From Jejudonia soesokkakensis (GTDB lineage Bacteria > Bacteroidota > Bacteroidia > Flavobacteriales > Flavobacteriaceae), in assembly GCF_042664795.1 (NCBI RefSeq), contig NZ_JBHTBN010000003.1, forward strand, positions 1 through 64,000: a stretch of 64,000 nt of DNA, read 5' to 3'. Position numbers and translations under genes: made by a program. This document shows positions 55,301 to 63,441 of the stretch, piece after piece; position 1 is the first letter of the stretch; each line of letters starts with the position of its first letter. Below the pieces are notes generated by a model. The model did not search any database. It was given only the letters and a program-made list of their open reading frames with translations, and was not told where the DNA came from.

Positions 55301-56051
55301 GGATATTCTTTTGAGTAGGGTACAAATGCTTTTTCGAACCAAAAAAACCACCATGCGTGCCATTAGTAAACATAGGATGGTGCATTGCAAAAACAATAGT
55401 TTTATTTTGATGTTTCTTTAGTTCATTTTCAATTTCAATAAAAAACTTTTCACGAGATTTAATTTCACAATTTTCGTTAATACTGGGTCTAAAGTTCCAG
55501 TCTTCAAGATACCACTGCGAATCGATCATGATCAATTGAATTTGGTCTGAAACTGTAACACTACTTAAAGGGCATCCATTTTTTGGCTGAAAAATATCTG
55601 GATCTTTTGTTGTTTCTAACAAATAGTTCTCTTCTCGCTTGAGACCTTCTAAACCATCGTTATACCAATCATGATTCCCTGGAATAAAATAAATTTTACC
55701 TCCATTTCCTTTGGCAGCATTATATTGAGCATCCAATGCATGCTGAGCCAAAGGCCTTAAAGGATGACCTTCAGGATACATGCCAACGGGATAAATATTA
55801 TCTCCCAGAAATATGGTATAATCACCTTTTCTTTCTTGTTGTTTTAATAGATTATTAAAAACTTTTAAGCCGTCACTCATCCCTCCCATTTTGGACTTGC
55901 CTGCATCTCCAACTAGATAAAATGTTTTTTCAATTTCTTTTTCAGAAGGATAAAGAGATGTTGTTCGAGGTTCCCGATATTGAGCCTCATAACTTGCACA
56001 TGAAAAAACTAATATAGAAAGTAATAAAAGGGAGATTATTTTTTTTAGCAT
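52341..56051 (-). CDS. Outer-membrane lipoprotein: intact phosphoesterase, altered kinase-like domain, Omp85-like barrel (paralog 3)
   Basis: This 1,236-residue protein has lipobox V-F-S-C (Cys18). Its calcineurin-like phosphoesterase site is complete: G-D-A (Asp49), G-D-N (83-85), G-N-H-D (125-128), M-H-H-P (His224/225) and S-G-H-E-H (His301/303). In the central domain the motif is I-G-D-W-D-R-E-S-D-H-W (G612 onward), so Glu617 replaces the His kept in paralogs 1 and 2, and P-R-D-R-D is P-K-N-R-D. The C-terminal barrel has L-R-G-Y-R and ends G-F-T-F. It is the first gene of a two-gene operon with paralog 2 and is divergent from the HD-PycTM gene. It is probably the only phosphoesterase-active member. 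Confidence 0.85.
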   Translation of the reverse strand: MLKKIISLLLLSILVFSCASYEAQYREPRTTSLYPSEKEIEKTFYLVGDAGKSKMGGMSDGLKVFNNLLKQQERKGDYTIFLGDNIYPVGMYPEGHPLRPLAQHALDAQYNAAKGNGGKIYFIPGNHDWYNDGLEGLKREENYLLETTKDPDIFQPKNGCPLSSVTVSDQIQLIMIDSQWYLEDWNFRPSINENCEIKSREKFFIEIENELKKHQNKTIVFAMHHPMFTNGTHGGFFGSKKHLYPTQKNIPLPILSSLVVQIRSQGGVSVQDRYNELYNNLMNRLGAIAKNSDRIVFASGHEHNLQYIEQNGLKQIVTGSGAKDGGVALGKDGLFAIGKQGFAVMDVFKDGSSWVRYYVGDANHQPKLMYEKELFPPKDTYDVSKLPVSFQPKRLAPIYKSDSLRESLFLKSVWGAKYKEAFSTPVTADIAILDTLYGGLSVIREGGEKEYRSLRLKDENGNVYRMRALGKNSLDFSQKVQLENPVIEEGTEETTEVLSPTLFDEEFYTASHPYAVLAVPTLAKAVNIFYTNAQLYYVPKQLALGNYNENFGDELYLISNEPTEESEGARTFKYPDDVETTDDILTKIRKNGDIQVDEENYIRSRLFDMLIGDWDRESDHWRWAEYNNSSGKNVYVPIPKNRDDAFASFDGDVFDIARSIFAGSRITHVYDNDLRDLEWFNKEGIILDRALIERSGRSQWKYVAESIQNAITPEIIEEAFNKIPEEVRDEELAIIKEKLIARKDNLVDIADRYYNYFSNLQTIAGTDTDDYFEITRLPDGGTKVKTYSFSEGKKSEIITDRTYYHKDTRELWIYGLDGKDVFVVDGEDSDLIYVRLIGGKGEDVYNIKTGRRVKVYDYRTYPSKVVENEDAQLIFTDLYNLNVYDYRKQLETNKRVGPAFGYNPDDGFRVGLQFVYTRNSFKRNPFSKRHTITGGYYVDTSSFDVAYEGEFANSIGDSNLNIGLRITSPNYTENYFGYGNETNNLEDSENLEFNRLELQTITAKAGLVRNSSFGIIYRFQTRFDAVRLNEANTNLYLDKGDVELNDTNYFATAEGIFTYRSFDNPLNPARAMLFDLSLGITENVEDLDNIFGYLKSKVTFYNALTSNEKLVLKTNIQSAFNFGNRFEFYQGVHAGADTGLRGYRRNRFTGKSALVGSADVRYSFDDFRIELFPLQVGIYVGADLGRVWTPNDTSQKWHNSRGGGLWINSQGGLGATFSAFNSEEGTRLNLGVGFTF

Positions 56052-56203
56052 AGAATATAAAACGCAGCAGCTTGTATTAATCTTTAAAATAATAGAATGT
56101 AAATTACAACAGTACTTTAAGTTTAGTTATTTTGATGTTAATTTTAACAATCTCAAATTACGAATGTAATATTTTTAGTAATTTAGATGTCTAAATAAAT
56201 TCT

Positions 56204-57442
56204 ATGAGCGACATTATTAAAGCAACAGATGATTTTGTTTTAAACCTTTTCAAAGAAAAACTTCCTAATACTTTTACCTATCATAATTACACGCACTCAA
56301 AACGGGTGTATAAAAGTATCAATGAAATAATTGAAAATTCTGAAATTAGTGTTAAAGATGCAACAATATTAAAATTAGCTGCACTATTACATGATACAGG
56401 CTACATAGAAACTAGAGAAGGTCACGAAGAAGTAAGTGCAAAAATTGCTACGGAGTTTCTTACTTCCCAAGGGGTCGAAAAAGATATTATCGCTGGAGTT
56501 GAAAGATGCATTTTGGCGACCAAATTTAAGGGTACTCCAGAAGGTCCTCTAGAAGAAATGATTAGAGATGCAGACTCATCGCATTTTGGAAAAGAGTATT
56601 TTACCGAAGCTTCAGAGTTTTTAAGACAAGAATATAAGTCGCAGGGAATAAAAGATTATTCTCCTAAAGAATGGCGCAACGAAAATATTAAAGTTCTTAT
56701 TGAGAAACATCAGTTTTATAGTGATTATGCCCTTAAGAACTGGCAAAAAGAGAAGGAAAGTAATCTGGCCAGTCTTATAAAAAAACGGAAAAAAGATAAG
56801 AAAAAGCTGAAAAAAGAGGAGATGAAAGCTCAGCTTAAGATGAAGTATAAAGATGCGAGCCCAGATAGAGGAATCCAAACATTTTATAGAACGGCATTAA
56901 AAAATCATATCAAACTAAGTGATATTGCAGACACTAAAGCAAACATTTTACTTTCTGTAAACGCAATAATTATATCACTTACTTTGGCAAATCTATTTTC
57001 TAAGTTTGATACGAACCCCTATCTAATTGTACCAACTTCAGTATTTGTTTTGTCTAGTGCCACTACCATGATTTTAGCGGTAATTGCTACGCGACCTAAT
57101 GTTACTAGAGGTGAGTTTACAAAAGAAGATGTGATGAATAAAAGCGTCAATCTAACTTTCTTTGGAAATTTTCATAAAATGGAGTTATCTCAATACCAAT
57201 GGGCAATAGATGAACTGTTAAAGGATCGAGATTATATCTATTCTTCTATGACAAAAGATTTGTATTTCTTAGGAAAGGTTTTGGACAGGAAGTACCGAAT
57301 TTTAAGACTTACTTATACAATATTTGTTATTGGAACTATCGTTTCCATTATTGCCTTTGGTGTTTCCTTCGGAATGGCCGATATAACCATTGAAGAAGTT
57401 AAACAAATTGCAGATCCAACAGCAATGCTTTTCAAGAAGTAA
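56204..57442 (+). CDS. HD-domain phosphohydrolase fused to a Pycsar effector-type membrane domain (PycTM, DUF5706)
   Basis: This 412-residue protein has an N-terminal HD domain (about 10-180) with metal ligands His31, His63-Asp64 and Asp124 (L-L-H-D-T-G-Y; R-D-A-D). A Lys-rich linker follows (about 188-215), then a membrane domain with D-T-K-A-N-I-L-L-S-V-N-A, the hallmark of Pycsar effector PycTM proteins, and three or four hydrophobic helices. In Pycsar anti-phage defence such membrane effectors respond to cCMP or cUMP made by PycC. No cyclase gene lies nearby, so this is an orphan. The HD part could degrade a cyclic nucleotide or its product. The last 11 bases overlap the convergent GAF gene. 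Confidence 0.85.
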   Translation: MSDIIKATDDFVLNLFKEKLPNTFTYHNYTHSKRVYKSINEIIENSEISVKDATILKLAALLHDTGYIETREGHEEVSAKIATEFLTSQGVEKDIIAGVERCILATKFKGTPEGPLEEMIRDADSSHFGKEYFTEASEFLRQEYKSQGIKDYSPKEWRNENIKVLIEKHQFYSDYALKNWQKEKESNLASLIKKRKKDKKKLKKEEMKAQLKMKYKDASPDRGIQTFYRTALKNHIKLSDIADTKANILLSVNAIIISLTLANLFSKFDTNPYLIVPTSVFVLSSATTMILAVIATRPNVTRGEFTKEDVMNKSVNLTFFGNFHKMELSQYQWAIDELLKDRDYIYSSMTKDLYFLGKVLDRKYRILRLTYTIFVIGTIVSIIAFGVSFGMADITIEEVKQIADPTAMLFKK

Positions 57443-59801
57443 TATGCTCCATTAAATCTTCGTACGTGTAATACTCTTTAGAATTATCTTTATGGGTAGA
57501 ATATAATACACTTACACGCAGGGCCTTTAATCCAGTTACCCCTTGAAGATCCTCCAAATCAACTACTTCCATATCATTGTCCAGATATTTTTTACGCTGT
57601 AAAAAAGATATGTACTTCGTATATTCCTTTTCATCTTCTTTTTGAGAATATATAATAGTTATTTTACCAGGCTGTGTAACTCTTTCTTCAGTACCTTTTA
57701 CATTTGCTTTATCAACTCGCTTTTTTACTACCTCATACCGAGCATTATACGTGCCATCTACATCAAATCGTTTTTCATCCATTCGAAAACGCAATGCTAA
57801 TGGAGAATTGAAAGAAAGAATCATTGAAGCAACATCTAAAGGTATTGGGAGCGATTTTTTAATTTTATAATATTGATTTTCCATTTCACACATCACTTGT
57901 AACTGCCATAGCCTTAGGTTGTATAAGTAAACTTTATGGAAAGAGTTTTCTTTGGTTATAGACTCGCCAATATAAAGATTGTGTTCTACACCATCTGTTT
58001 TAAAACGCTCATAGTAATGAGGATACATTGCCTGAGCATCTCTTTGTTTCCGATCAATGATTGCCGCCATTCGTTTATTAATTTCCATGACAGTAGTATC
58101 ATAGTCTTTTCGATGCTTGTACACCAAACCTGTGGTTTCTTCAACCTGACTATTATATTCGTCAATTAACTCTTTTAAAGACGGACTTTTCTTACTCAAG
58201 TGATTAAACAAAGGCAGTATTTCTTTCCGAAGAAAATTTAATATTTGACGCTCGCTATCAACTTGCAATTCTCCCTTGAGGTCATCCAGAAACTCTTGAA
58301 TTCGATACTCCATTTGCTCGTAGATAGGCAAATCTTCTAGGGCATGAATTCTTTTAATTATTTTCTGAATGATCTCCATTTGCAATTCAAGATCTTTCTG
58401 GGTAGCTTCATTTCTTGCGTCTGAAGATCCCTTAATATCGATTTGACCATACAGGGGATATACATCTTCAAAAACAACTTCTCTGAAATAGGTTGGAGTC
58501 TGATTAGAAATCCCAAACATAACACGCTTTGCCTCTTTCCTAAATTTCCAGTGAACACTTTTATGAATCGAGGTACATTCTTCTTGAATAATAAGCTCTA
58601 GTTCATTTTCTGTATTGTCCTTTGATCTTCGAACCGAATCAGCTAAGTAGGGCATGATATCTTTTAACTTATTGGCATTTATAGAATTTAATGCGTTCAC
58701 TTTAGACGACACCAATTCTAATATTCCTAATACTTTTCCATCATGAACAATCGCTGCCAAAATTGCGCTATTAATATTTTGATCAATTAGTTTTTTATAT
58801 AGAATATTTTCAGGATATTTTTCATGATATCGTAGCGTATTGCTAATCGTATAAAAATCATTTTGCTTGAATAAAGTATAAAAGGACGCACTACAAAGTG
58901 CCGTAGTGCATTTCTGTGTTTTCTTATCTTTTAACACATAGCTCTTTATGTCTTTAAAAAGCAATCGTTCAAAAGTTTCATCTTCTTCATTGTGATCTGC
59001 AAAACCAATTTTTAGATCCTCTACATTAAAAATTGTTTTAAATATTCGTTCAAAATCCTGACTTAATTTTCCAGTATCATCTTTATCTTGAAGTAATTTT
59101 GATTTAAATTCAGATATTGCGACATCTGTAGTCATGTCAAATAAATTTGCAATTGCAAATCCTTTTAATATCCACGATTCGGGAGGAAACTTTTCTTTCC
59201 ACAGCGCAAGATTATCTACATTATCCATTAATTCTGCCACATCTTCGTGACTAATATCTTTAGACTTTTCTGTTTTTTCAATCTCTACATAATCTGCATT
59301 GTATAAAATCTTATAACTGCGTGTCATTCCTTTTGCATCTGGAATGTTATAATAAAACGGGCGTCTAAAATCCAAGCTGTACCCATAAAACTGATTTAAA
59401 ATAATGCTACATCCCATGATGTAATATTGATCTTCATCAAAATTTATTATTTCTAAAGTAAAATCAGATCCCGCATTTTCAATAATTGAGTCGTATCGTT
59501 TTGAAGTTTTATAAGTAATGTCATTAAAGGGTATTGTAGCAATCTTTATCTCATTTTTTGTAAGTACTTCACTAAAGAGATCTTTTAATATAAAATCAAT
59601 TTGGGGTTTATACTTTTTCAATTCTTTTTCAGAAGTCATCCCTTTGATCAAAACAGGGTGTTCTTCCACAACACGAAGTACTTCTTCTGCGTGCATTCTG
59701 GTCATTTTATCTTTAGAACCCAGTTGGCTGCGATACGTATCGACAAGCTTTTCAAAACTTATCTTGGTCTGTAGTGGGAATTCACCTTTATTTAGCTTCA
59801 T
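57432..59801 (-). CDS. Large GAF-domain cytoplasmic protein of unknown function
   Basis: This 789-residue soluble protein has no signal peptide and no membrane helix. A GAF-like fold is recognisable at about residues 245-410, with the strand I-V-H-D-G-K-V-L-G-I-L-E-L-V-S near its end. The C-terminal half is helical with coiled-coil stretches (about 470-640) and no kinase, cyclase or EAL/GGDEF motif was seen. The start is ATG 59801 rather than TTG 59807. It is convergent and overlaps the HD-PycTM gene by 11 bases. The role is unknown; sensing of a small ligand is an inference from the GAF fold. Co-occurrence with the HD-PycTM neighbour could be tested. Confidence 0.7.
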   Translation of the reverse strand: MKLNKGEFPLQTKISFEKLVDTYRSQLGSKDKMTRMHAEEVLRVVEEHPVLIKGMTSEKELKKYKPQIDFILKDLFSEVLTKNEIKIATIPFNDITYKTSKRYDSIIENAGSDFTLEIINFDEDQYYIMGCSIILNQFYGYSLDFRRPFYYNIPDAKGMTRSYKILYNADYVEIEKTEKSKDISHEDVAELMDNVDNLALWKEKFPPESWILKGFAIANLFDMTTDVAISEFKSKLLQDKDDTGKLSQDFERIFKTIFNVEDLKIGFADHNEEDETFERLLFKDIKSYVLKDKKTQKCTTALCSASFYTLFKQNDFYTISNTLRYHEKYPENILYKKLIDQNINSAILAAIVHDGKVLGILELVSSKVNALNSINANKLKDIMPYLADSVRRSKDNTENELELIIQEECTSIHKSVHWKFRKEAKRVMFGISNQTPTYFREVVFEDVYPLYGQIDIKGSSDARNEATQKDLELQMEIIQKIIKRIHALEDLPIYEQMEYRIQEFLDDLKGELQVDSERQILNFLRKEILPLFNHLSKKSPSLKELIDEYNSQVEETTGLVYKHRKDYDTTVMEINKRMAAIIDRKQRDAQAMYPHYYERFKTDGVEHNLYIGESITKENSFHKVYLYNLRLWQLQVMCEMENQYYKIKKSLPIPLDVASMILSFNSPLALRFRMDEKRFDVDGTYNARYEVVKKRVDKANVKGTEERVTQPGKITIIYSQKEDEKEYTKYISFLQRKKYLDNDMEVVDLEDLQGVTGLKALRVSVLYSTHKDNSKEYYTYEDLMEHITS

Positions 59802-59911
59802 TTTCAATCTTTTGCAATAAGAATATACACAAAATTAGAGCTTTAAAGACTTATTTGATGAATATTAACAAATATTTGAGAGTGGTATTTTTTTTCAGAA
59901 AAAAAAGCTAT

Positions 59912-59919
59912 TATTTTTG
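59912..59919 (+). promoter_or_regulatory. Predicted -7 box for the TlpA-like gene
   Basis: TATTTTTG matches TAnnTTTG, 17 bases before the ATG at 59937. The nearest TTG upstream is 33 bases away, so only the -7 part is convincing. Confidence 0.4.
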
Positions 59920-59936
59920 TTCAAAATTTACTGAAA

Positions 59937-61055
59937 ATGAAACTACTACTCCCATTACTTATCATTGGTCTTCTTTTTACAGCTTGTGATTCTAAATCAG
60001 AAGGCACTTATAATTTTAGCGGAACCGCACAAGGATTTGAAGACGGAACGACTATTTATGTCTATGAAGTTGAAGGAACTTCAAATAATGTAACAGATAC
60101 TATTACTGTTAAAAATGGAAAGTTTTCTGCAAACCTCCAGGTTAACGACCAACCAGCCCTATACTATATGAAAGTTGGTAATATCAATAAAAACATAATT
60201 TTTTTCCCTGGAAATACAGACCTAAAAGCGACTATTTATAAAGATAGTATTAATGCATCCTATGTGACTGGGTCACCTCAAAATGATGCTTATAGATCTT
60301 ATTTAAATAAGATGATTGGATTCAATAATCAAAAAATGGAACTTTCAGAACGTTTTAGAGAGGCCCGTAAACAGGGAGATAACCTTTTAGCGAGTCAGAT
60401 CCAACAAGAAAACATTGATATTAACAATGAAGAAATCATCTATAAAAAGAATTTTGTTGCCGAAGAAAATAATTCAATTTTTGGGGTGATGCTTCTTTCT
60501 GAAATGACCAACAACAAACAACTATCCCCTGCCGAAGCTAGCGAGTATCTCGATAATTTAAGTCCTAAAATAGCTTCTACTCAAATCGCAAAAGATCTTT
60601 CAGCTGCCTTGTCTAGTTTAAAAGCTACTGAAATTGGCGGACAAGCACCCGATTTTACTGCACCAGATCCAGATGGAAATATGCTTTCATTAAAAGAAAC
60701 GTTAGGAAAATATACCATCGTAGATTTTTGGGCATCTTGGTGTAAGCCTTGCCGAATGGAAAACCCAAACGTAGTACGTGTGTATGAAAAATATCACGAT
60801 AAAGGATTAAACATTATTAGTGTCTCTCTGGATCGTAAAGGACAAAAAGACCGATGGCTACAGGCAATCGAACAGGATGAAATGGATTGGTACCATGTTT
60901 CAAACCTTGAGTTCTGGCAGGATCCAATTGCAAGAGACTACAGTGTTCGCTCAATTCCGGCTACTTTTCTTTTAGATGAGAACGGAAAGATCATCGATAA
61001 AAATTTACGAGGCGCAGCGCTTGAAAATAAGATTGCTTCCCTTCTTGGACAATAA
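59937..61055 (+). CDS. TlpA/ResA-like thioredoxin lipoprotein with an N-terminal DUF4369 domain
   Basis: This 372-residue membrane-anchored thiol-disulfide oxidoreductase has lipobox F-T-A-C (Cys17). A DUF4369-type beta domain (about 22-125) is followed by a helical linker and an AhpC/TlpA thioredoxin domain (about 235-372). The active site is W-A-S-W-C-K-P-C (Cys269, Cys272), with the cis-Pro segment S-I-P-A-T-F-L near the C-terminus. This domain order is common in Bacteroidota and usually serves periplasmic redox control or cytochrome c maturation; the partner is unknown. It is a single-gene unit with its own terminator. Confidence 0.92.
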   Translation: MKLLLPLLIIGLLFTACDSKSEGTYNFSGTAQGFEDGTTIYVYEVEGTSNNVTDTITVKNGKFSANLQVNDQPALYYMKVGNINKNIIFFPGNTDLKATIYKDSINASYVTGSPQNDAYRSYLNKMIGFNNQKMELSERFREARKQGDNLLASQIQQENIDINNEEIIYKKNFVAEENNSIFGVMLLSEMTNNKQLSPAEASEYLDNLSPKIASTQIAKDLSAALSSLKATEIGGQAPDFTAPDPDGNMLSLKETLGKYTIVDFWASWCKPCRMENPNVVRVYEKYHDKGLNIISVSLDRKGQKDRWLQAIEQDEMDWYHVSNLEFWQDPIARDYSVRSIPATFLLDENGKIIDKNLRGAALENKIASLLGQ

Positions 61056-61093
61056 ATGAATAGGAAGGTTACTATCAAAAATTAATTTGCAAA

Positions 61094-61124
61094 AAAAAGG
61101 CTTCAGAGATTCTGAAGCCTTTTT
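61094..61124. terminator. Bidirectional terminator after the TlpA-like gene
   Basis: AAAAAGGCTTCAGA (61094-61107) pairs perfectly with TCTGAAGCCTTTTT (61111-61124) over 14 bases with a GAT loop. It sits between convergent genes. Confidence 0.9.
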
Positions 61125-61147
61125 CTAATTGCTATAATTGGAAAGAT

Positions 61148-61831
61148 TTAATTTAATATAAAACTTACATTTACAGTTACATTAATCTCTAGTTCACCTG
61201 GCGAGATAGTTTGTTGTGAATCTGAAGAACCTGAGTCCATTGCCATCATTTTATACATGGGCTGAGGCCCATTAGTATTCATTTGAAATTCGGAAATACG
61301 AACCGCAGCTCCGATGGTCTGATTTAAAACTCCTGCATATTCTGTAGCTTTCATCTTAGCATTTTCAATGGCTTTTTTTCGAGCTTGAGATTCTAGCTCT
61401 TCTTGCTTTGAGGATGAGAATGAAACACCATCTATACGGTTAATCCCTGTTTGCAATAACCCATTCATGATCTCTTCATATCGTGACAAATCCTTTAACT
61501 GAATTGAAATTGACTGGTTAGCATTATACTTGTACGTCTTGGTATTGTACTCATAATTTTTACTTAACCGGACGTATTCAGACGTTACATATTTATCGGC
61601 AATCTTCATTTTTTTTAAAAAAGCAAAAACATTGTTGATAGTAGCATCATTCTGTCGTTTTACTTCGGAAGCATCTGTTCCTGTGTTTTCCACACGAACG
61701 CTAATGGTAGCTTCGTCGGGAACAATAGTTACGATTCCTTTTCCGGTCACATCGACAGTAGGTTGCACATGGTTTTGAGCGGTCATAGAGAGTGTGATTG
61801 TAAGTATTAATACTGAAAATAAGGTTTTCAT
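61148..61831 (-). CDS. SIMPL-domain (DUF541) secreted protein
   Basis: This 227-residue periplasmic protein has a signal peptide ending M-T-A-Q (about residue 19). The SIMPL/DUF541 pattern is clear: V-D-V-T-G-K-G-I-V-T-I-V-P-D-E-A near residue 26, V-K-R-Q-N-D-A-T-I-N-N-V, a Y-E-Y-N segment, and the C-terminal A-x-x-K-A-I-E-N-A-K-M-K-A-T-E-Y-A helix followed by strands. Family functions range from IRAK-binding in eukaryotes to oxidative-stress effects in bacteria, and none is assigned here. It follows the rhomboid gene by 11 bases, so the two are probably co-transcribed. Confidence 0.9.
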   Translation of the reverse strand: MKTLFSVLILTITLSMTAQNHVQPTVDVTGKGIVTIVPDEATISVRVENTGTDASEVKRQNDATINNVFAFLKKMKIADKYVTSEYVRLSKNYEYNTKTYKYNANQSISIQLKDLSRYEEIMNGLLQTGINRIDGVSFSSSKQEELESQARKKAIENAKMKATEYAGVLNQTIGAAVRISEFQMNTNGPQPMYKMMAMDSGSSDSQQTISPGELEINVTVNVSFILN

Positions 61832-61842
61832 AATTTTAATTT

Positions 61843-62493
61843 TTAAATTTTTCCGAGTTTATGTAATATGAATAATAGCAAAATGGGTGCCGCAAGTACT
61901 AAAACGATCCATAAACTATCAAATACCAAAGACGGGACAAATAATAAAGTGAGTGCATAACCCGCTATTGCTCCACCAAAATGAGCATCATGACCAATAT
62001 TTCCACGACGTGATTTCATTCCGTAGATAGAATAAAGCAAGTATAATAACCCAAAAATCCAGGCTGGAATAGCTATAGGAATAAAAAATAAGTACAACCC
62101 CATGTCCGGGTAAAAAAGAATCGAAGCATATAAAATTCCTGTAACCGCCCCACTGGCGCCTACAGCACTATAATGATATTCGTCTTTATGAAAATAATAA
62201 GAAAGTAAATTTCCTAAGATCAAAGCAGCCAAGTAAATGATGACAAAATGAACCGTACCCAAGGCTGTGATGACTGTGTTTGCAAAAAAGTATAGTGTCA
62301 ACATATTAAACAACAAATGTGTAACGTCAACATGCAAAAAACCTGAACTAAAAATCCGTATCTGTTCCCCTTTTCGGATGCCAGCGATATTGAATTTATA
62401 TTTTTCGAAAAAATTAAAATCGTTAAATCCCTTCAATGAAATAAGGACATTTGCAGCAATAATAACGATGGTAACAATATGGAGGTCTTGCAT
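61843..62493 (-). CDS. Rhomboid-family intramembrane serine protease
   Basis: This 216-residue polytopic protease with six predicted helices cleaves substrates within the membrane. The catalytic dyad is present: Ser114 in G-A-S-G-A-V and His171 in H-D-A-H-F-G-G-A. The oxyanion His59/Asn63 pair lies in T-H-L-L-F-N-M. The short loop 1 after helix 1 is unusual relative to GlpG, but all key residues are there. The substrate is unknown. The SIMPL gene follows in the same direction; the acyltransferase gene is divergent. Confidence 0.92.
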   Translation of the reverse strand: MQDLHIVTIVIIAANVLISLKGFNDFNFFEKYKFNIAGIRKGEQIRIFSSGFLHVDVTHLLFNMLTLYFFANTVITALGTVHFVIIYLAALILGNLLSYYFHKDEYHYSAVGASGAVTGILYASILFYPDMGLYLFFIPIAIPAWIFGLLYLLYSIYGMKSRRGNIGHDAHFGGAIAGYALTLLFVPSLVFDSLWIVLVLAAPILLLFILHKLGKI

Positions 62494-62511
62494 AGGAGTA
62501 CGTGTTGCTTT

Positions 62512-62545
62512 TTGTAGTTTCGTGGGATAAATTTAGTTAGTTTTG
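62512..62545 (+). promoter_or_regulatory. Predicted promoter of the acyltransferase gene
   Basis: TTG (62512-62514), a 23-base spacer and TAGTTTTG (62538-62545) lie just before the ATG at 62560, giving a leader of about 8 bases. Confidence 0.5.
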
Positions 62546-62559
62546 CAGTAAATTTTGCT

Positions 62560-63441
62560 ATGCAGGCCCTGATTTATAAAATTTTTTACGGTATCCTTTG
62601 GAGCATTTCACTGCTTCCCATGCCTGTACTCTACTTTCTCTCAAGCTGTTTGCGATATGTTGCGCAATATGTGATCGGGTATCGAAAGCAAGTTATTCAC
62701 GACAATCTTTTATTGGTCTTTCCTGAAAAGACGGAAGCTGAAAGAAAAAAGATCGCCTCACAATACTATCTTCACTTATGCGATCTTGTCGTTGAAACCA
62801 TTAAAAGTCTAACCATTTCTGAAGCTGAACTCAACAAACGTTACATTATAGATAATCTGGATATCTCTAACGAATATTATAAAGACGGAAAGAGCGTCTT
62901 GGTATTTTGTAGTCATTATGCCAACTGGGAATGGAGTAACATTTTAAGCACAAAAATTCCTTTTAAGGGATATGGTGTCTATAAAACGTTAAAGATTGAA
63001 CATTTCGACAAAATCATTCGGCGAATCCGTGGACGATTTGGAGGCACTATCGTTACCAACAAAAGAATGGTGACTGCATTATACCGAAGTGTACGAAAAG
63101 GTGAACAAACCGCAACATTGATCTTGGCAGACCAGTCGCCAAAAAGAAGTGCTATCAAACAAAATGCTATGGGAAGTTTTATGGGGGTCAATGTACCAGT
63201 GTTTACTGGTGCCGAAGAACTCGCTAAAAGACTTGATTTCTCGGTAGTATATTTAAGTGTAAAAAAAATACGAAGAGGTTATTTTGTAGCTACAGTAGTT
63301 CCTCTAGCTAAAGAATCAAATGAAGTCCCAGATTACAAGATTACACGTGCCTTTTTAAACGAAATTGAGAAACAAATTGCAGACGAACCAGCATATTACT
63401 TATGGTCGCATAAACGGTGGAAATATCGTGAGAAAAATTAA
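62560..63441 (+). CDS. LpxL/HtrB-like lipid A acyltransferase family protein
   Basis: This 293-residue inner-membrane acyltransferase has an N-terminal hydrophobic anchor (about 8-35). The catalytic H-x4-E motif is in C-S-H-Y-A-N-W-E-W (about residue 125), followed by the conserved I-L-A-D-Q-S-P-K-R segment and a C-terminal W-S-H-K-R-W-K tail typical of LpxL proteins. It probably adds a secondary acyl chain to lipid A or an ornithine- or sulfono-lipid precursor; the acyl donor and acceptor are not readable from sequence. It ends immediately before the convergent glmM-like gene, with no intergenic base. Confidence 0.9.
   Translation: MQALIYKIFYGILWSISLLPMPVLYFLSSCLRYVAQYVIGYRKQVIHDNLLLVFPEKTEAERKKIASQYYLHLCDLVVETIKSLTISEAELNKRYIIDNLDISNEYYKDGKSVLVFCSHYANWEWSNILSTKIPFKGYGVYKTLKIEHFDKIIRRIRGRFGGTIVTNKRMVTALYRSVRKGEQTATLILADQSPKRSAIKQNAMGSFMGVNVPVFTGAEELAKRLDFSVVYLSVKKIRRGYFVATVVPLAKESNEVPDYKITRAFLNEIEKQIADEPAYYLWSHKRWKYREKN

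Noticed and set aside
56204..59801. A complete Pycsar defence operon
   Set aside because: No pyrimidine cyclase (PycC) gene is present; the GAF neighbour is convergent and not cyclase-like, so only an orphan effector-type protein is supported.
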